Shown: one piece after another, positions 17,434 through 26,175 of the stretch
Position numbering within the stretch: the stretch's first letter is position 1
How the letters are laid out: each line of letters begins with the position of its first letter
Origin: Bacillus crepusculi
Lineage (GTDB): Bacteria > Bacillota > Bacilli > Bacillales > Bacillaceae
DNA length: 64,000 nucleotides
Direction: 5' to 3'
Assembly: GCF_014764715.1 (NCBI RefSeq)
Contig: NZ_JACXXE010000005.1
Location: 124,001-188,000, forward strand
Notes under the pieces: generated by a model
Told to the model about the DNA's origin: nothing
What the model saw: the letters and a program-made list of their open reading frames with translations, nothing else
The model's database searches: none
Made by a program: the position numbers and the translations under genes

Positions 17434-18123
17434 GTGCTGTACGTTTGGATCGCAGCTTTTTTGTTTCTTGTGATCTTATTGATCTTTATGAAAGTGACCA
17501 TTTCACTGGACTATTCACATGCAAATGACAATGACCACATTGCGGTGAAGTTTATCACCTTATATGGAATCGTCAGACTGAAGAAAGACATTCCGATGGT
17601 GAAAGTGAATCCGGAAGATCAAACGATTGATATTCGTGAAAAGAAAATGGCCAGTTCCAAAACGTCTAGTCACGAAAAAGAGACCATGCATAAAAAAGTG
17701 GGAAAACGTGATGTGAAGAAAATCCTTCATCAAATGGAACGTATCACAAAAGAGATCGTCGATTTAAACCGGATTATTCGCAGCTTCTTCATTCACATCA
17801 AAATTGTATCATTTCACTGGTCAACATGGATCGGCTTTCATGACGCCGCATTAACTGGTGTGGCAGCCGGCGGTGTATGGTCAGTCAAAGGAGCACTGCT
17901 TGCCTTTATGCAGGAGCATCTCACCTTTAAGCATAAACCGGTATATGAAGTCATCCCTGCCTTTCAACACAATGTGTCACAGACCCAGTTTACATGTATA
18001 GCTTATTTTCGTATTGGACATGCTATGCTTGCAGCCATTCGATTACTTGTTCATTGGTTAAAAGGAAGAAAGGCGAGAAAAAGTGCCTCTCTTCAAGCAA
18101 CGAAGAATGAATCATCTGTTTAA
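17434..18123 (+). CDS. ytfI: DUF2953 membrane-associated protein YtfI
   Basis: Probable GTG start at 17434 (MLYVWIAAFLFLV) with GAGGAAG upstream, giving 229 residues; in-frame GTG at 17425 and TTG at 17362 are alternatives. An N-terminal transmembrane helix (residues 2-22) is followed by a DUF2953 body: a beta-rich start (TLYGIVRLKKDIPM), a lysine-rich stretch and a helical C-half with FHWSTWIGFHDAALTGVAAGGVWSVKG. Function is unknown. It lies 14 bp upstream of ytfJ, as in B. subtilis, which suggests a shared sporulation-linked transcript. Confidence 0.8.
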   Translation: MLYVWIAAFLFLVILLIFMKVTISLDYSHANDNDHIAVKFITLYGIVRLKKDIPMVKVNPEDQTIDIREKKMASSKTSSHEKETMHKKVGKRDVKKILHQMERITKEIVDLNRIIRSFFIHIKIVSFHWSTWIGFHDAALTGVAAGGVWSVKGALLAFMQEHLTFKHKPVYEVIPAFQHNVSQTQFTCIAYFRIGHAMLAAIRLLVHWLKGRKARKSASLQATKNESSV

Positions 18124-18137
18124 GGAGGAACCCGAAA

Positions 18138-18590
18138 ATGGCAGATCATCCAATCCAAGGTCTCATGAAGACAGCGATGGAAAACTTAAAAGAAATGATA
18201 GATGTGAATACGATCATCGGCGATCCAGTCGAAACCCCTGACGGCAGTGTTATCCTCACTGTGTCAAAGGTCGGCTTTGGGTTTGCAGCCGGCGGCAGTG
18301 AATTTAACGGGAACCAAAAGAAAGAAAAACGTTCTGATGAACAAGAACGAAAAGAACCGAGACTCCCATTTGGCGGAGGAAGCGGAGGAGGCGTATCCAT
18401 TACGCCAATCGCCTTCTTAATTGTAGGAACAAACGGCGTTCGAATGCTTCATTTGGATGAACACACACATCTGCTTGATAAAATATTGGATTCTGCTCCT
18501 CAAGCAATTGAACGTCTTCAGCACATGTTTAAGAAAGATGAACGGGAGCACCGCCACAAAGAACGAAAACTAGATGACATAGACCTTTAA
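18138..18590 (+). CDS. ytfJ: Sporulation protein YtfJ (GerW family)
   Basis: A 150-residue protein of the GerW/YtfJ family, made in the forespore and needed in B. subtilis for a normal germination response. Conserved features are the N-terminal HPIQGLMKTAMENLKEMIDVNTIIGDPVETPDG, the beta strand KVGFGFAAGGSEF, a charged Lys/Glu linker, the glycine-rich FGGGSGGGVSITPIAFLIVG and a Lys/Arg/His-rich tail. TAAGGAGG precedes the ATG. It is the last gene before a terminator and sits 14 bp after ytfI. Confidence 0.92.
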   Translation: MADHPIQGLMKTAMENLKEMIDVNTIIGDPVETPDGSVILTVSKVGFGFAAGGSEFNGNQKKEKRSDEQERKEPRLPFGGGSGGGVSITPIAFLIVGTNGVRMLHLDEHTHLLDKILDSAPQAIERLQHMFKKDEREHRHKERKLDDIDL

Positions 18591-18622
18591 AAAAGTTAGC
18601 TGCGCTGCAGTTAACTTTTTTT
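18589..18622 (+). terminator. Terminator after ytfJ
   Basis: AAAAGTTA and TTAACTTTTT form the stem around a CTGC/GCAG core, with a long T run. Confidence 0.85.
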
Positions 18623-18642
18623 TCAAAATGGACGATTAGGCT

Positions 18643-18671
18643 TTGCAGTTTTTTGCTTTCTCTACTATGAT
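18643..18671 (+). promoter_or_regulatory. SigA-type promoter of tpx
   Basis: The -35 TTGCAG (18643-18648), a 17-bp spacer and the -10 TATGAT (18666-18671) lie 32 bp upstream of the tpx start. Confidence 0.65.
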
Positions 18672-18703
18672 AGAACCATACATTTGATAAGGGAGGAATT
18701 GTT

Positions 18704-19204
18704 TTGGCATCGATCACATTTAAAGGGAGCTCTGTCACGCTTGTAGGAAATGAAGTAAAAGTAGGCGAGCAGGCCCCAGATTTTACGGTATTAACGAACT
18801 CACTAGGGGAAGTTTCACTTTCGGATTTAACAGGAAAAGTGACGATCATCTCAGTGATTCCTTCTATTGATACAGGTGTGTGTGACGCACAAACAAGACG
18901 TTTCAATGAAGAGGCAGCCGGTTTAGGTCCGGTCAATATTTATACGATTAGTGCAGACCTTCCATTTGCACAAGCACGCTGGTGCGGAGCAAACGGAATT
19001 GAAAATGTTGAAACATTATCTGATCACAGAGATATGTCTTTTGGTGAAGCGTTCGGTGTATATATGAAAGAATTGCGTTTATTGGCGCGTGCCGTTTTCG
19101 TATTAGACCCAAATGGGAAAGTGGTTTACACTGAATACGTAAGCGAAGCAACGAATCATCCAAATTATGAAAAAGCCATTGAAGCTGCAAAATCACTGTT
19201 ATAA
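18704..19204 (+). CDS. tpx: Thiol peroxidase Tpx
   Basis: A 166-residue atypical 2-Cys peroxiredoxin that reduces lipid and alkyl peroxides in the cytoplasm with thioredoxin. The peroxidatic Cys60 is in PSIDTGVCDAQTRRF, with the supporting Thr57 and Arg; the resolving Cys94 is in QARWCGANG. The start is TTG with GGGAGG upstream; no in-frame ATG gives a complete N-terminal strand. It is a single-gene unit with its own promoter, followed by a terminator, then ytxK. Confidence 0.95.
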   Translation: MASITFKGSSVTLVGNEVKVGEQAPDFTVLTNSLGEVSLSDLTGKVTIISVIPSIDTGVCDAQTRRFNEEAAGLGPVNIYTISADLPFAQARWCGANGIENVETLSDHRDMSFGEAFGVYMKELRLLARAVFVLDPNGKVVYTEYVSEATNHPNYEKAIEAAKSLL

Positions 19205-19217
19205 AAGCAGCATCGAC

Positions 19218-19248
19218 AAGAGCTCCGGCTTCATTCTGGGGCTCTTTT
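19218..19248 (+). terminator. Terminator after tpx
   Basis: AAGAGCTCCGG and CTGGGGCTCTT form a stem with G-U pairs, followed by a short T run. Confidence 0.7.
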
Positions 19249-19292
19249 CAATGAGAACATATAGCTTTTAACAAAGCGAGGAGAGAAAAGCA

Positions 19293-20267
19293 TTGCAGAA
19301 AGATCAAGTGAGTACGATTTTTGAGCTGCTCGATACAGCCTCTATTCGATTAAAAAAGGAACAGAGCATTTCCTATATTGAAGCGTTGGCAGAAGCAGGA
19401 GAAGCCTTTTACCAGGCAAATGATCGAAACGGTTTACTGAAGGACTTAATAGAGAAAGCAGATTTCACCTCTTATGATCATGAGCAGATTCGCAAAGCGT
19501 TTCAGCTCGCCGTACTGAAAGGACAAAAGGACATATCCCATCCAAATCGCCAGATGACGCCAGATACAATTGGACTGTTTGTCAGCTATTTGGTGAATAA
19601 ATTTTTAGAAGACCAACAAGAGCTTGTTGTTTTTGATCCAGCAGCGGGAACAGGGAACTTACTGCTTGCAGTTTTAAACAACCTCACTGCAAAAACAAAG
19701 CGCGGCTTTGCGTCTGAAATTGATGATGTGCTCATTAAAATTGCTTGGGCACAGGCGAATTTAGAAGAGAAAGAAGTCGAGCTTTTCCATCAGGACAGTC
19801 TTGAGCCACTTCTTATCTCGCCAGCAGATGTCACCGTATGTAGCCTTCCAGTCGGCTATTACCCAAATGATGAGCGTGCTAAAGACTATGACTTAAAGGC
19901 AAAAGAGGGTCATTCCTTTGCGCATCATTTATTCATTGAACAAAGTCTTCGTTACACGAAAGAAGGCGGCTTCTTATTCTTCATCATTCCAAATGATTTA
20001 TTTGAAGGAAAAGAAAGTGTGCAGCTAAAGGATTTTATTAAAGATCACGCTTATATGAATGCATTAATTCAGCTGCCAGTCTCTATGTTCAAAGACAAAA
20101 AGCATGCGAAAAGCTTATTTGTGATGCAAAAGAAAAAAGAGGGGCTAAATGCACCAAAACGGATGCTGTTTGCCAATCTGCCATCCTTCTCGCAGAAGGA
20201 AGCGATGGTTGGTGTGATGAGAAAATTAGACCAGTGGTTTATAGAAGAAAAAGAAACGAAAGAATAG
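19293..20267 (+). CDS. ytxK: Class I SAM-dependent methyltransferase YtxK
   Basis: A 324-residue protein with a helical N-terminal domain (about 1-85) and an adenine-specific-type methyltransferase domain: the SAM-binding motif VFDPAAGTGNLLLAVL (about residues 112-127) is intact. The usual N6-adenine NPPY motif is replaced by CSLPVGYYPN, a degenerate form. In B. subtilis YtxK sits beside ackA and is not part of a restriction system; no restriction gene is present here either. The start is TTG with GAGGAGAG upstream. The substrate is unknown; the altered NPPY argues for caution in calling it a DNA methylase. Confidence 0.85.
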   Translation: MQKDQVSTIFELLDTASIRLKKEQSISYIEALAEAGEAFYQANDRNGLLKDLIEKADFTSYDHEQIRKAFQLAVLKGQKDISHPNRQMTPDTIGLFVSYLVNKFLEDQQELVVFDPAAGTGNLLLAVLNNLTAKTKRGFASEIDDVLIKIAWAQANLEEKEVELFHQDSLEPLLISPADVTVCSLPVGYYPNDERAKDYDLKAKEGHSFAHHLFIEQSLRYTKEGGFLFFIIPNDLFEGKESVQLKDFIKDHAYMNALIQLPVSMFKDKKHAKSLFVMQKKKEGLNAPKRMLFANLPSFSQKEAMVGVMRKLDQWFIEEKETKE

Positions 20268-20290
20268 CCAGAGTGATCTCTGGCTATTTT
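20264..20290 (+). terminator. Terminator after ytxK
   Basis: A perfect 11-bp stem, AATAGCCAGAG and CTCTGGCTATT with a TGAT loop, overlaps the ytxK stop codon and ends in T residues. Confidence 0.88.
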
Positions 20291-20317
20291 ACTATTCAGA
20301 AAATAACGACTTATCGA

Positions 20318-20374
20318 TGTAAGCGGTAACAGTTAGAAGGTGCACTTGAAATGCAAAGTTTTCAATGTTTAAAT
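20318..20374 (+). promoter_or_regulatory. ackA promoter with CcpA site (cre)
   Basis: TGTAAGCGGTAACA (20318-20331) matches every position of the cre consensus TGWNANCGNTNWCA. Downstream are -35 TTGAAA (20346-20351) and -10 TTAAAT (20369-20374) with 17-bp spacing. Transcription would start near 20381, which places the cre centre about 56 bp upstream. That is an activating position, as reported for B. subtilis ackA. Confidence 0.85.
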
Positions 20375-20497
20375 GAAAAAGTCAGATATTTTTCGGACTT
20401 ATCGTTAAACTATAAAAGACCCGTTCAAACAGGTTGAATATAGCACCGGAAAAAACGTGAAACCTTATATAACAACTGAGTAAAAGGAGCGACAAGA

Positions 20498-21682
20498 ATG
20501 TCCAAAATTATTGCAATCAACGCAGGAAGCTCATCTCTTAAATTCCAATTGTTCGACATGCCGGAAGAAACCGTTTTAACAAAAGGTCTTGTTGAAAGAA
20601 TCGGAATGGACAACAGTATCTTTACGATTTCTGTAGATGGAGAAAAGAAAACAGAAATCACTGATATCCCAGATCACGCAGTAGCGGTCAAAATGCTACT
20701 TGAAAAACTAACTGAATTCAACATCATCAAGGACTTTAATGAAATTGATGGCGTAGGACACCGCGTTGTTCACGGTGGAGAGAAGTTCAGCGACTCTGTT
20801 CTATTAACAGATGAAGTGATCAATGAAATTGATCAGCTTTCAGAGCTTGCACCACTTCATAACCCTGCAAATGTTGTAGGAATCAAAGCTTTCAAACAAA
20901 TTCTGCCTGATGTACCAGCGATTGCTGTGTTCGATACAGCGTTCCACCAAACAATGCCAGAGCAGTCTTACCTATACAGCCTTCCGTACGACTACTACAA
21001 AAAATTTGGTATTCGTAAATACGGTTTCCACGGGACAAGCCATAAGTTCGTGACAGAGCGTGCAGCAGAGCTATTAGGCCGTCCGCTTGAAGAGCTTCGT
21101 TTGATTTCTTGCCACCTTGGAAATGGTGCGAGTATCGCAGCAGTAGAAGGCGGAAAATCAATCGATACATCCATGGGCTTCACACCGCTTGCTGGTGTTG
21201 CGATGGGTACACGTTCAGGTAATATTGACCCTGCCCTTATTCCATTTATTATGGAGAAAACAGGACATACAGCTGAAGAAGTCCTTTCAACTTTGAATAA
21301 GAAGAGTGGTCTTTTAGGTGTGTCTGGTCTATCAAGTGACCTTCGTGATATCGAAGAAGCAACAGAAGAAGGAAACGACCGTGCAGAAGTAGCTCTTGAT
21401 ATTTTTGCAAGCCGTATTCATAAATACATTGGTTCTTATGCAGCGAGAATGAATGGCGTAGATGCGATCATCTTCACAGCTGGAATTGGTGAAAATAGTT
21501 CAGAAGTGAGAGCACGTGTACTTCGTGGACTAGAATTCATGGGCGTTTACTGGGATCCTTCCCTTAACAACATGAGAGGCGAAGAAGCATTCATCAGCTA
21601 CCCGCACTCTCCTGTCAAAGTCATCGTCATTCCAACGAACGAAGAAGTGATGATTGCAAGAGACGTTATGCGTTTAGCGTAA
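20498..21682 (+). CDS. ackA: Acetate kinase
   Basis: A 394-residue ASKHA-fold kinase that converts acetyl phosphate and ADP to acetate and ATP during overflow metabolism. Visible signatures are [16 protein letters not shown] (phosphate 1, Asn7), [11 protein letters not shown] with the catalytic Arg, [10 protein letters not shown] with the catalytic Asp, [21 protein letters not shown] and GIGENS. AAAGGAG precedes the ATG. It is a single-gene unit with CcpA-dependent activation implied by the cre site and a strong terminator after it. Confidence 0.97.
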   Translation: MSKIIAINAGSSSLKFQLFDMPEETVLTKGLVERIGMDNSIFTISVDGEKKTEITDIPDHAVAVKMLLEKLTEFNIIKDFNEIDGVGHRVVHGGEKFSDSVLLTDEVINEIDQLSELAPLHNPANVVGIKAFKQILPDVPAIAVFDTAFHQTMPEQSYLYSLPYDYYKKFGIRKYGFHGTSHKFVTERAAELLGRPLEELRLISCHLGNGASIAAVEGGKSIDTSMGFTPLAGVAMGTRSGNIDPALIPFIMEKTGHTAEEVLSTLNKKSGLLGVSGLSSDLRDIEEATEEGNDRAEVALDIFASRIHKYIGSYAARMNGVDAIIFTAGIGENSSEVRARVLRGLEFMGVYWDPSLNNMRGEEAFISYPHSPVKVIVIPTNEEVMIARDVMRLA

Positions 21683-21691
21683 CATCCTTTT

Positions 21692-21725
21692 AAAGCTCTT
21701 TTCCTCATCGGAAAAGAGCTTTTTT
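21692..21725 (+). terminator. Terminator after ackA
   Basis: AAAGCTCTTTTCC and GGAAAAGAGCTTT form a 13-bp stem with a T tail. Confidence 0.9.
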
Positions 21726-21782
21726 CTATTGAAATCAGCATGCTATAATGTGAGGCAATATGGAAAGGAGCGGTGTGAAGAT

Positions 21783-22298
21783 ATGGGTGTCGAAGAACAT
21801 AAACGCGAAGCGAAAGCGAGGCTTCATGTAAAAGTCATTACCGTCAGTGATACAAGGACAAAGGAAACAGATAAAAGCGGCCGCCTGATGATTGATTTGC
21901 TCAAAGAACAGGGGCATCTCATTCTTGCATACGAGATTGTAAAAGATGATATTGGCGCGATTCAAGACGCAGTGCTAGAAGGAACAAGCGAGCCGAAAAT
22001 AGATGCCGTCTTGTTAAATGGGGGAACAGGAATTGCCGCAAGGGATGTCACCATTGAATCCATTACCCCTCTTTTCTCCAAAGAGCTTCCTGGCTTTGGC
22101 GAAATCTTTCGCATGCTGAGCTATACAGAAGACATCGGCTCTGCCGCTATCTTGTCCCGGGCAACGGCAGGGGTCGTTAACCAAAAAGCTGTCTTTGCCA
22201 CACCAGGCTCTACCGGAGCAGTTCGTTTAGCCATGACAAAACTCATTATCCCAGAGCTGCCTCACGTCTTGCGAGAGCTTGAAAAGGATCAAAAATAG
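21783..22298 (+). CDS. moaB: Molybdenum cofactor protein MoaB/MogA family
   Basis: The start at 21783 (MGVEEHKREAKARLH) gives 171 residues, as in B. subtilis MoaB; the longer frame from 21729 lacks support. The protein belongs to the family that adenylates molybdopterin before molybdate insertion. Conserved parts are VITVSDTRT with the flexible KETDKSGRLM, AVLLNGGTGIAARDVT (the GGTG motif) and FATPGSTGAVRLAMTKLIIPEL. It is a lone gene between the ackA and moaB terminators. Cofactor genes are not adjacent. Confidence 0.9.
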   Translation: MGVEEHKREAKARLHVKVITVSDTRTKETDKSGRLMIDLLKEQGHLILAYEIVKDDIGAIQDAVLEGTSEPKIDAVLLNGGTGIAARDVTIESITPLFSKELPGFGEIFRMLSYTEDIGSAAILSRATAGVVNQKAVFATPGSTGAVRLAMTKLIIPELPHVLRELEKDQK

Positions 22299-22307
22299 CC
22301 CAAAATG

Positions 22308-22339
22308 ACTCTGCCAAGAAAATTTGGCAGAGTTTTTTT
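22308..22339 (+). terminator. Terminator after moaB
   Basis: ACTCTGCCAA and TTGGCAGAGT form a 10-bp stem followed by seven T residues. Confidence 0.92.
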
Positions 22340-22390
22340 CATAAAGGGGTTGAAAAAACAATTTTTCCTTGTTACAGTGTATACATACTA

Positions 22391-22428
22391 AATGCATGTT
22401 TATAAATTAAAACTTATTTTTATGCAAA
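22391..22428 (+). promoter_or_regulatory. Tandem ARG boxes upstream of argG
   Basis: Box 1 (22391-22408, AATGCATGTTTATAAATT) fits about 16 of 18 positions of the ArgR/AhrC consensus AWTGCATRWWYATGCAWT. Box 2 (22411-22428) keeps the right half TATGCAA. The two 18-bp boxes are separated by 2 bp, the spacing used by ArgR hexamers. Repression of argGH by arginine is inferred. Confidence 0.6.
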
Positions 22429-22472
22429 AAAACATTCACAGAATCAAAACAAGCGAGAGGAGCTTTTCAATC

Positions 22473-23684
22473 ATGTCACAAAATAAAAAAGTCGTATTAG
22501 CATATTCCGGAGGTCTTGATACCTCTGTTGCAGTTAAATGGTTACAAGAGCAAGGATACGAAGTCGTTGCTTGCTGCCTGGACGTAGGTGAAGGAAAAGA
22601 CTTAGCATTCGTTCAACAAAAAGCGCTTCAAGTCGGAGCGGTTCAGTCTTACATGATCGACGCAAAAGAAGAATTTGCTGAAGAATTTGCACTGACTGCA
22701 CTGCAAGCACACACCATGTATGAAGGAAAATACCCGCTTGTGTCTGCACTATCTCGTCCACTGATTGCAAAAAAATTAGTAGAAGTCGCAGAGAAAGAAA
22801 ATGCAGTTGCAGTTGCTCACGGATGTACAGGAAAAGGAAACGACCAAGTTCGTTTTGAAGTATCCATTAAAGCATTGAATCCAGATCTAGAAGTTCTTGC
22901 ACCAGTGCGTGAGTGGAAATGGTCTCGTGATGAAGAAATCGATTATGCACAAAAGCATGGTATTCCAATTCCGATTAACTTAGACAGCCCATATTCAATC
23001 GACCAAAACCTTTGGGGCAGAAGTAACGAATGTGGCATTTTAGAAGATCCTTGGGCTGCGCCACCAGAAGGCGCATACGATCTGACAAATCCACTTGAAA
23101 AAACACCTGACACACCTGAAATCATTGAAATCACGTTTGAAAAAGGAAAACCAACAGCCATTGACGGTATCCAGTATTCATTATCTGATCTCATCCTTCA
23201 TTTAAATGAAGTCGCTGGACAGCATGGCGTTGGCAGAATCGATCACGTTGAAAACCGTCTTGTTGGCATCAAATCTCGTGAAGTGTATGAGTGCCCAGGT
23301 GCTGTCACACTTCTAAAAGCACATAAAGAGCTTGAAGACTTGACGCTTGTTAAAGAAGTCGCGCACTTTAAGCCAATCGTTGAACAAAAAATGGCTGAAT
23401 TAATATACAACGGCTTATGGTTCTCACCGCTTAAAGGAGCACTTGACGCATTCTTACAAGAAACACAACAGAACGTAACAGGTATTGTCCGTGTGAAACT
23501 ATTTAAAGGCCATGCGATTGTTGAAGGACGTAAATCACCATATTCACTTTATGATGAAAATCTAGCAACTTACACAAAAGCAGATGAATTCGATCATGAT
23601 GCAGCGGTAGGATTTATTAACCTTTGGGGCTTACCAACAAAAGTAAACAGCATCGTGAACAAAAAGGAGCAGGTTAAAGCATGA
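22473..23684 (+). CDS. argG: Argininosuccinate synthase
   Basis: The start at 22473 ([14 protein letters not shown]) with AGAGGAG upstream gives 403 residues, equal to B. subtilis ArgG. It joins citrulline and aspartate using ATP, the penultimate step of arginine synthesis in the cytoplasm. [15 protein letters not shown] is the ATP pyrophosphatase loop; [14 protein letters not shown] and the [17 protein letters not shown] segment are substrate-binding signatures. It overlaps argH by 4 bp (ATGA), which indicates translational coupling. Tandem ARG boxes upstream suggest AhrC control. Confidence 0.97.
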   Translation: MSQNKKVVLAYSGGLDTSVAVKWLQEQGYEVVACCLDVGEGKDLAFVQQKALQVGAVQSYMIDAKEEFAEEFALTALQAHTMYEGKYPLVSALSRPLIAKKLVEVAEKENAVAVAHGCTGKGNDQVRFEVSIKALNPDLEVLAPVREWKWSRDEEIDYAQKHGIPIPINLDSPYSIDQNLWGRSNECGILEDPWAAPPEGAYDLTNPLEKTPDTPEIIEITFEKGKPTAIDGIQYSLSDLILHLNEVAGQHGVGRIDHVENRLVGIKSREVYECPGAVTLLKAHKELEDLTLVKEVAHFKPIVEQKMAELIYNGLWFSPLKGALDAFLQETQQNVTGIVRVKLFKGHAIVEGRKSPYSLYDENLATYTKADEFDHDAAVGFINLWGLPTKVNSIVNKKEQVKA

Positions 23685-25054
23685 AAAAGCTTTGGGGAGG
23701 CCGATTTCAAAAAACACCAGAAAAATGGGTCGATGAGTTTGGCGCGTCCATTCATTTCGACAAACAATTAGTCAAAGAAGATCTGACCGGCTCCCTTGCT
23801 CATGCAAGTATGCTGAATACATGCGGTATCCTAGGTGATGAAGAGGCCGCTGTCATCAAAGACGGACTGAATACGCTCATGAAAAAGGCAGAGGCGGATG
23901 AACTAGAATTCTCAGTGGATTATGAGGACATTCATTTAAACCTTGAAAAAATGCTCATTGATGAGATTGGACCGCTTGGCGGCAAATTGCACACAGCGAG
24001 AAGCCGAAATGATCAGGTCGCAACCGATATGCATTTATATTTGAATAACCAAGTAGAGCATATCATTGAGCTGATCTCTTCCTTTCAAACAGTTCTTGTA
24101 GAAAAAGCAGAACAGCACGTTGAAACGATTTTTCCAGGATATACGCACCTGCAGCGTGCACAGCCTATTTCCTTTGCCCATCATATGCTCGCCTATTTTT
24201 GGATGCTTGAGCGTGACAAAGCGCGTTTTCAAGATTCATTAAAGCGAATTAACGTGTCTCCACTTGGATGCGGGGCGCTAGCAGGAACGACATTCCCGAT
24301 TGACCGTGAATATACAGCAGAGCTGCTTGGCTTTGACCACATTTACGAAAACAGCCTTGATGGCGTGAGTGATCGGGATTTCATATTAGAGTTCTTGTCT
24401 AATAGCAGCCTTGTGATGATGCACCTCTCACGTCTTTGTGAGGAAATCATTTTATGGTGCTCTCAAGAATTCAAATTCATTGAGCTTGATGACACGTACG
24501 CAACAGGCAGCAGCATGATGCCGCAAAAGAAAAACCCGGATATGGCTGAATTAATCCGCGGAAAAACGGGCCGTGTATATGGCAACCTGATGGGGCTTCT
24601 TACCATTATGAAAGGCTTGCCGCTTACGTATAACAAAGACCTGCAAGAAGATAAAGAAGGCATGTTTGATACAGTGAAAACCATCGCTGGCAGCCTGCAA
24701 ATCTTCACAGGCATGATTCAAACAATGACAGTGAACGAAGATGTCATGAAAAAAGCAACAAAAGAAGATTTCTCAAATGCGACAGAAGTGGCAGACTACC
24801 TTGCGAAAAAAGGCATGCCATTCCGTGAAGCTCACGAAATCGTTGGCAAGCTTGTGTATACGTGCATTCAAAAAGGCATCTACTTAAGTGATCTTCCTTT
24901 CGAAACATTTACAGAAGCAAGCAACCTCTTCGAACAAGACATTTACACCGTTCTTGATCCGTATGTGGCTGTTGAAAAAAGAACAAGTGCAGGTGGAACT
25001 GGATTCAAGCAAATCCAGCTCGCTTTAGAAAAAGCAAAAGCCTGCCTAGCATAA
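23681..25054 (+). CDS. argH: Argininosuccinate lyase
   Basis: A 457-residue member of the fumarase/aspartase superfamily that splits argininosuccinate to arginine and fumarate. The signature [16 protein letters not shown] carries the mobile catalytic serine loop; [18 protein letters not shown] and [18 protein letters not shown] [18 protein letters not shown] hold the catalytic His. The start overlaps the argG stop and GGAGCAGG lies upstream. It ends the argGH operon at a strong terminator. In B. subtilis ytkK and ytkL follow nearby; here a kinase-like gene intervenes. Confidence 0.97.
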   Translation: MKKLWGGRFQKTPEKWVDEFGASIHFDKQLVKEDLTGSLAHASMLNTCGILGDEEAAVIKDGLNTLMKKAEADELEFSVDYEDIHLNLEKMLIDEIGPLGGKLHTARSRNDQVATDMHLYLNNQVEHIIELISSFQTVLVEKAEQHVETIFPGYTHLQRAQPISFAHHMLAYFWMLERDKARFQDSLKRINVSPLGCGALAGTTFPIDREYTAELLGFDHIYENSLDGVSDRDFILEFLSNSSLVMMHLSRLCEEIILWCSQEFKFIELDDTYATGSSMMPQKKNPDMAELIRGKTGRVYGNLMGLLTIMKGLPLTYNKDLQEDKEGMFDTVKTIAGSLQIFTGMIQTMTVNEDVMKKATKEDFSNATEVADYLAKKGMPFREAHEIVGKLVYTCIQKGIYLSDLPFETFTEASNLFEQDIYTVLDPYVAVEKRTSAGGTGFKQIQLALEKAKACLA

Positions 25055-25060
25055 AACGTC

Positions 25061-25093
25061 AAAAAACCATTCGTATGATACGGATGGTTTTTT
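25061..25093 (+). terminator. Terminator after argH
   Basis: AAAAAACCAT and ATGGTTTTTT form the outer stem with a TCGTATGATACGG core. It is largely symmetrical. Confidence 0.9.
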
Positions 25094-25188
25094 GCTCTTC
25101 TCCAAAAAAGGAGATTCATCCTCTTTGGAGAAAATGAAAGCATACCAGCGTCAAGATGAAGAGGGAGTGAGAGCAGATCATAAAGAAA

Positions 25189-26085
25189 ATGCTAGAGGCT
25201 TTGTTTCATCAACCGATCGTTTCAGTTCAAACGTTAGGAGAACAATATGCTGGACGGGCTAATGATGTGTGGCTGATCTCCTTACAAGATAAAACGGAAT
25301 ATGTGATAAAATCCCCTAAAACTGCAAGAGAAGAAAGTGAGTTTGTCTTTGGGATCAATATGATCTATGGCGTAGATGCCCATACTGTACAAGAGCATAT
25401 CGATCAAATCAATCAACAGCTGTCTCATGCAAATTCCTTTCATATTCCAGAAGTTGTTTGTCAAGTGAAGAAGGCAGGGAGACATTATAATGTAATGGAA
25501 AAAGTAGAAGGAACACCTTTAACATCATTTGAGGGACGTTCATCAGAATTCTATCAGGATTATGGGAGAAAACTAGCACGTCTTCATTCATATCGAACTC
25601 ACTATTTCGGTGCAGTATTCGCAGCTGAAAAGAGGCATTTGAGAGAATTCCATGCTATTTTAAAAAAGGCTGTGTCCAAACTCATCAGCCGCTATTACGC
25701 TGATCAGCCTGAATTTCAGTATTATGCAGAAATTGTGCAGCAAAAGCTTGAAAAGCTAAGTCCTCCTGATTCAACGAGCCTTATTTTAATTGATTTAGAC
25801 CCGTCTCAATATATTGAAAAAGATGATCAAGTGACGAGTCTAGTTGATACGGAATATGTCGTATATGGACCACCTGCGTTTGATTTTATTGCACTAGAAT
25901 ACCTTTTGACGAAAGAAGCTGCCCGCGATGTTCAATTGGGCTATGAAGAGATTTGCCCGCTCCCTCGCCAGCTTCATGAGGTGAGAGAATGCTATCGTTT
26001 TGTTTCGCTACTTCTCGATATTCATGGCTCATGGGATATGAAAAAGTGGATGAATCACCCTGTACTATTTTACCCGCATCGATAA
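25189..26085 (+). CDS. Aminoglycoside-phosphotransferase-like (APH/ChoK) kinase-fold protein, altered motifs
   Basis: A 298-residue protein with an APH-type kinase fold: an N-lobe with VIKSPKTAREESEF, a hinge near YNVMEKVEGTPL, and a C-lobe. The catalytic segment, normally HGDLHPGN, reads LIDLDPSQ (about residues 204-211): the catalytic Asp is kept, but the His and Gly before it and the metal-binding Asn are replaced. The second metal Asp survives in SLVDTEYVVYGPPAFDF. Either a divergent small-molecule kinase or an inactive relative. The ATG at 25189 has no clear ribosome-binding site. It is not part of the argGH-ytkKL order I recall in B. subtilis, so it may be an insertion. Confidence 0.65.
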   Translation: MLEALFHQPIVSVQTLGEQYAGRANDVWLISLQDKTEYVIKSPKTAREESEFVFGINMIYGVDAHTVQEHIDQINQQLSHANSFHIPEVVCQVKKAGRHYNVMEKVEGTPLTSFEGRSSEFYQDYGRKLARLHSYRTHYFGAVFAAEKRHLREFHAILKKAVSKLISRYYADQPEFQYYAEIVQQKLEKLSPPDSTSLILIDLDPSQYIEKDDQVTSLVDTEYVVYGPPAFDFIALEYLLTKEAARDVQLGYEEICPLPRQLHEVRECYRFVSLLLDIHGSWDMKKWMNHPVLFYPHR

Positions 26086-26175
26086 AGGGTTCAGAAGTGC
26101 GCCGAATGCTTGTTTATAGTAAAGTAAAGATAAGAAACATGTGAACTTGCAACCTTTGCTTTAGGAGGAGATTGT

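Noticed and set aside
19293..20267. YtxK as part of a restriction-modification system
   Set aside because: The SAM motif suggests a methylase, but NPPY is degenerate and no endonuclease or specificity gene is near.
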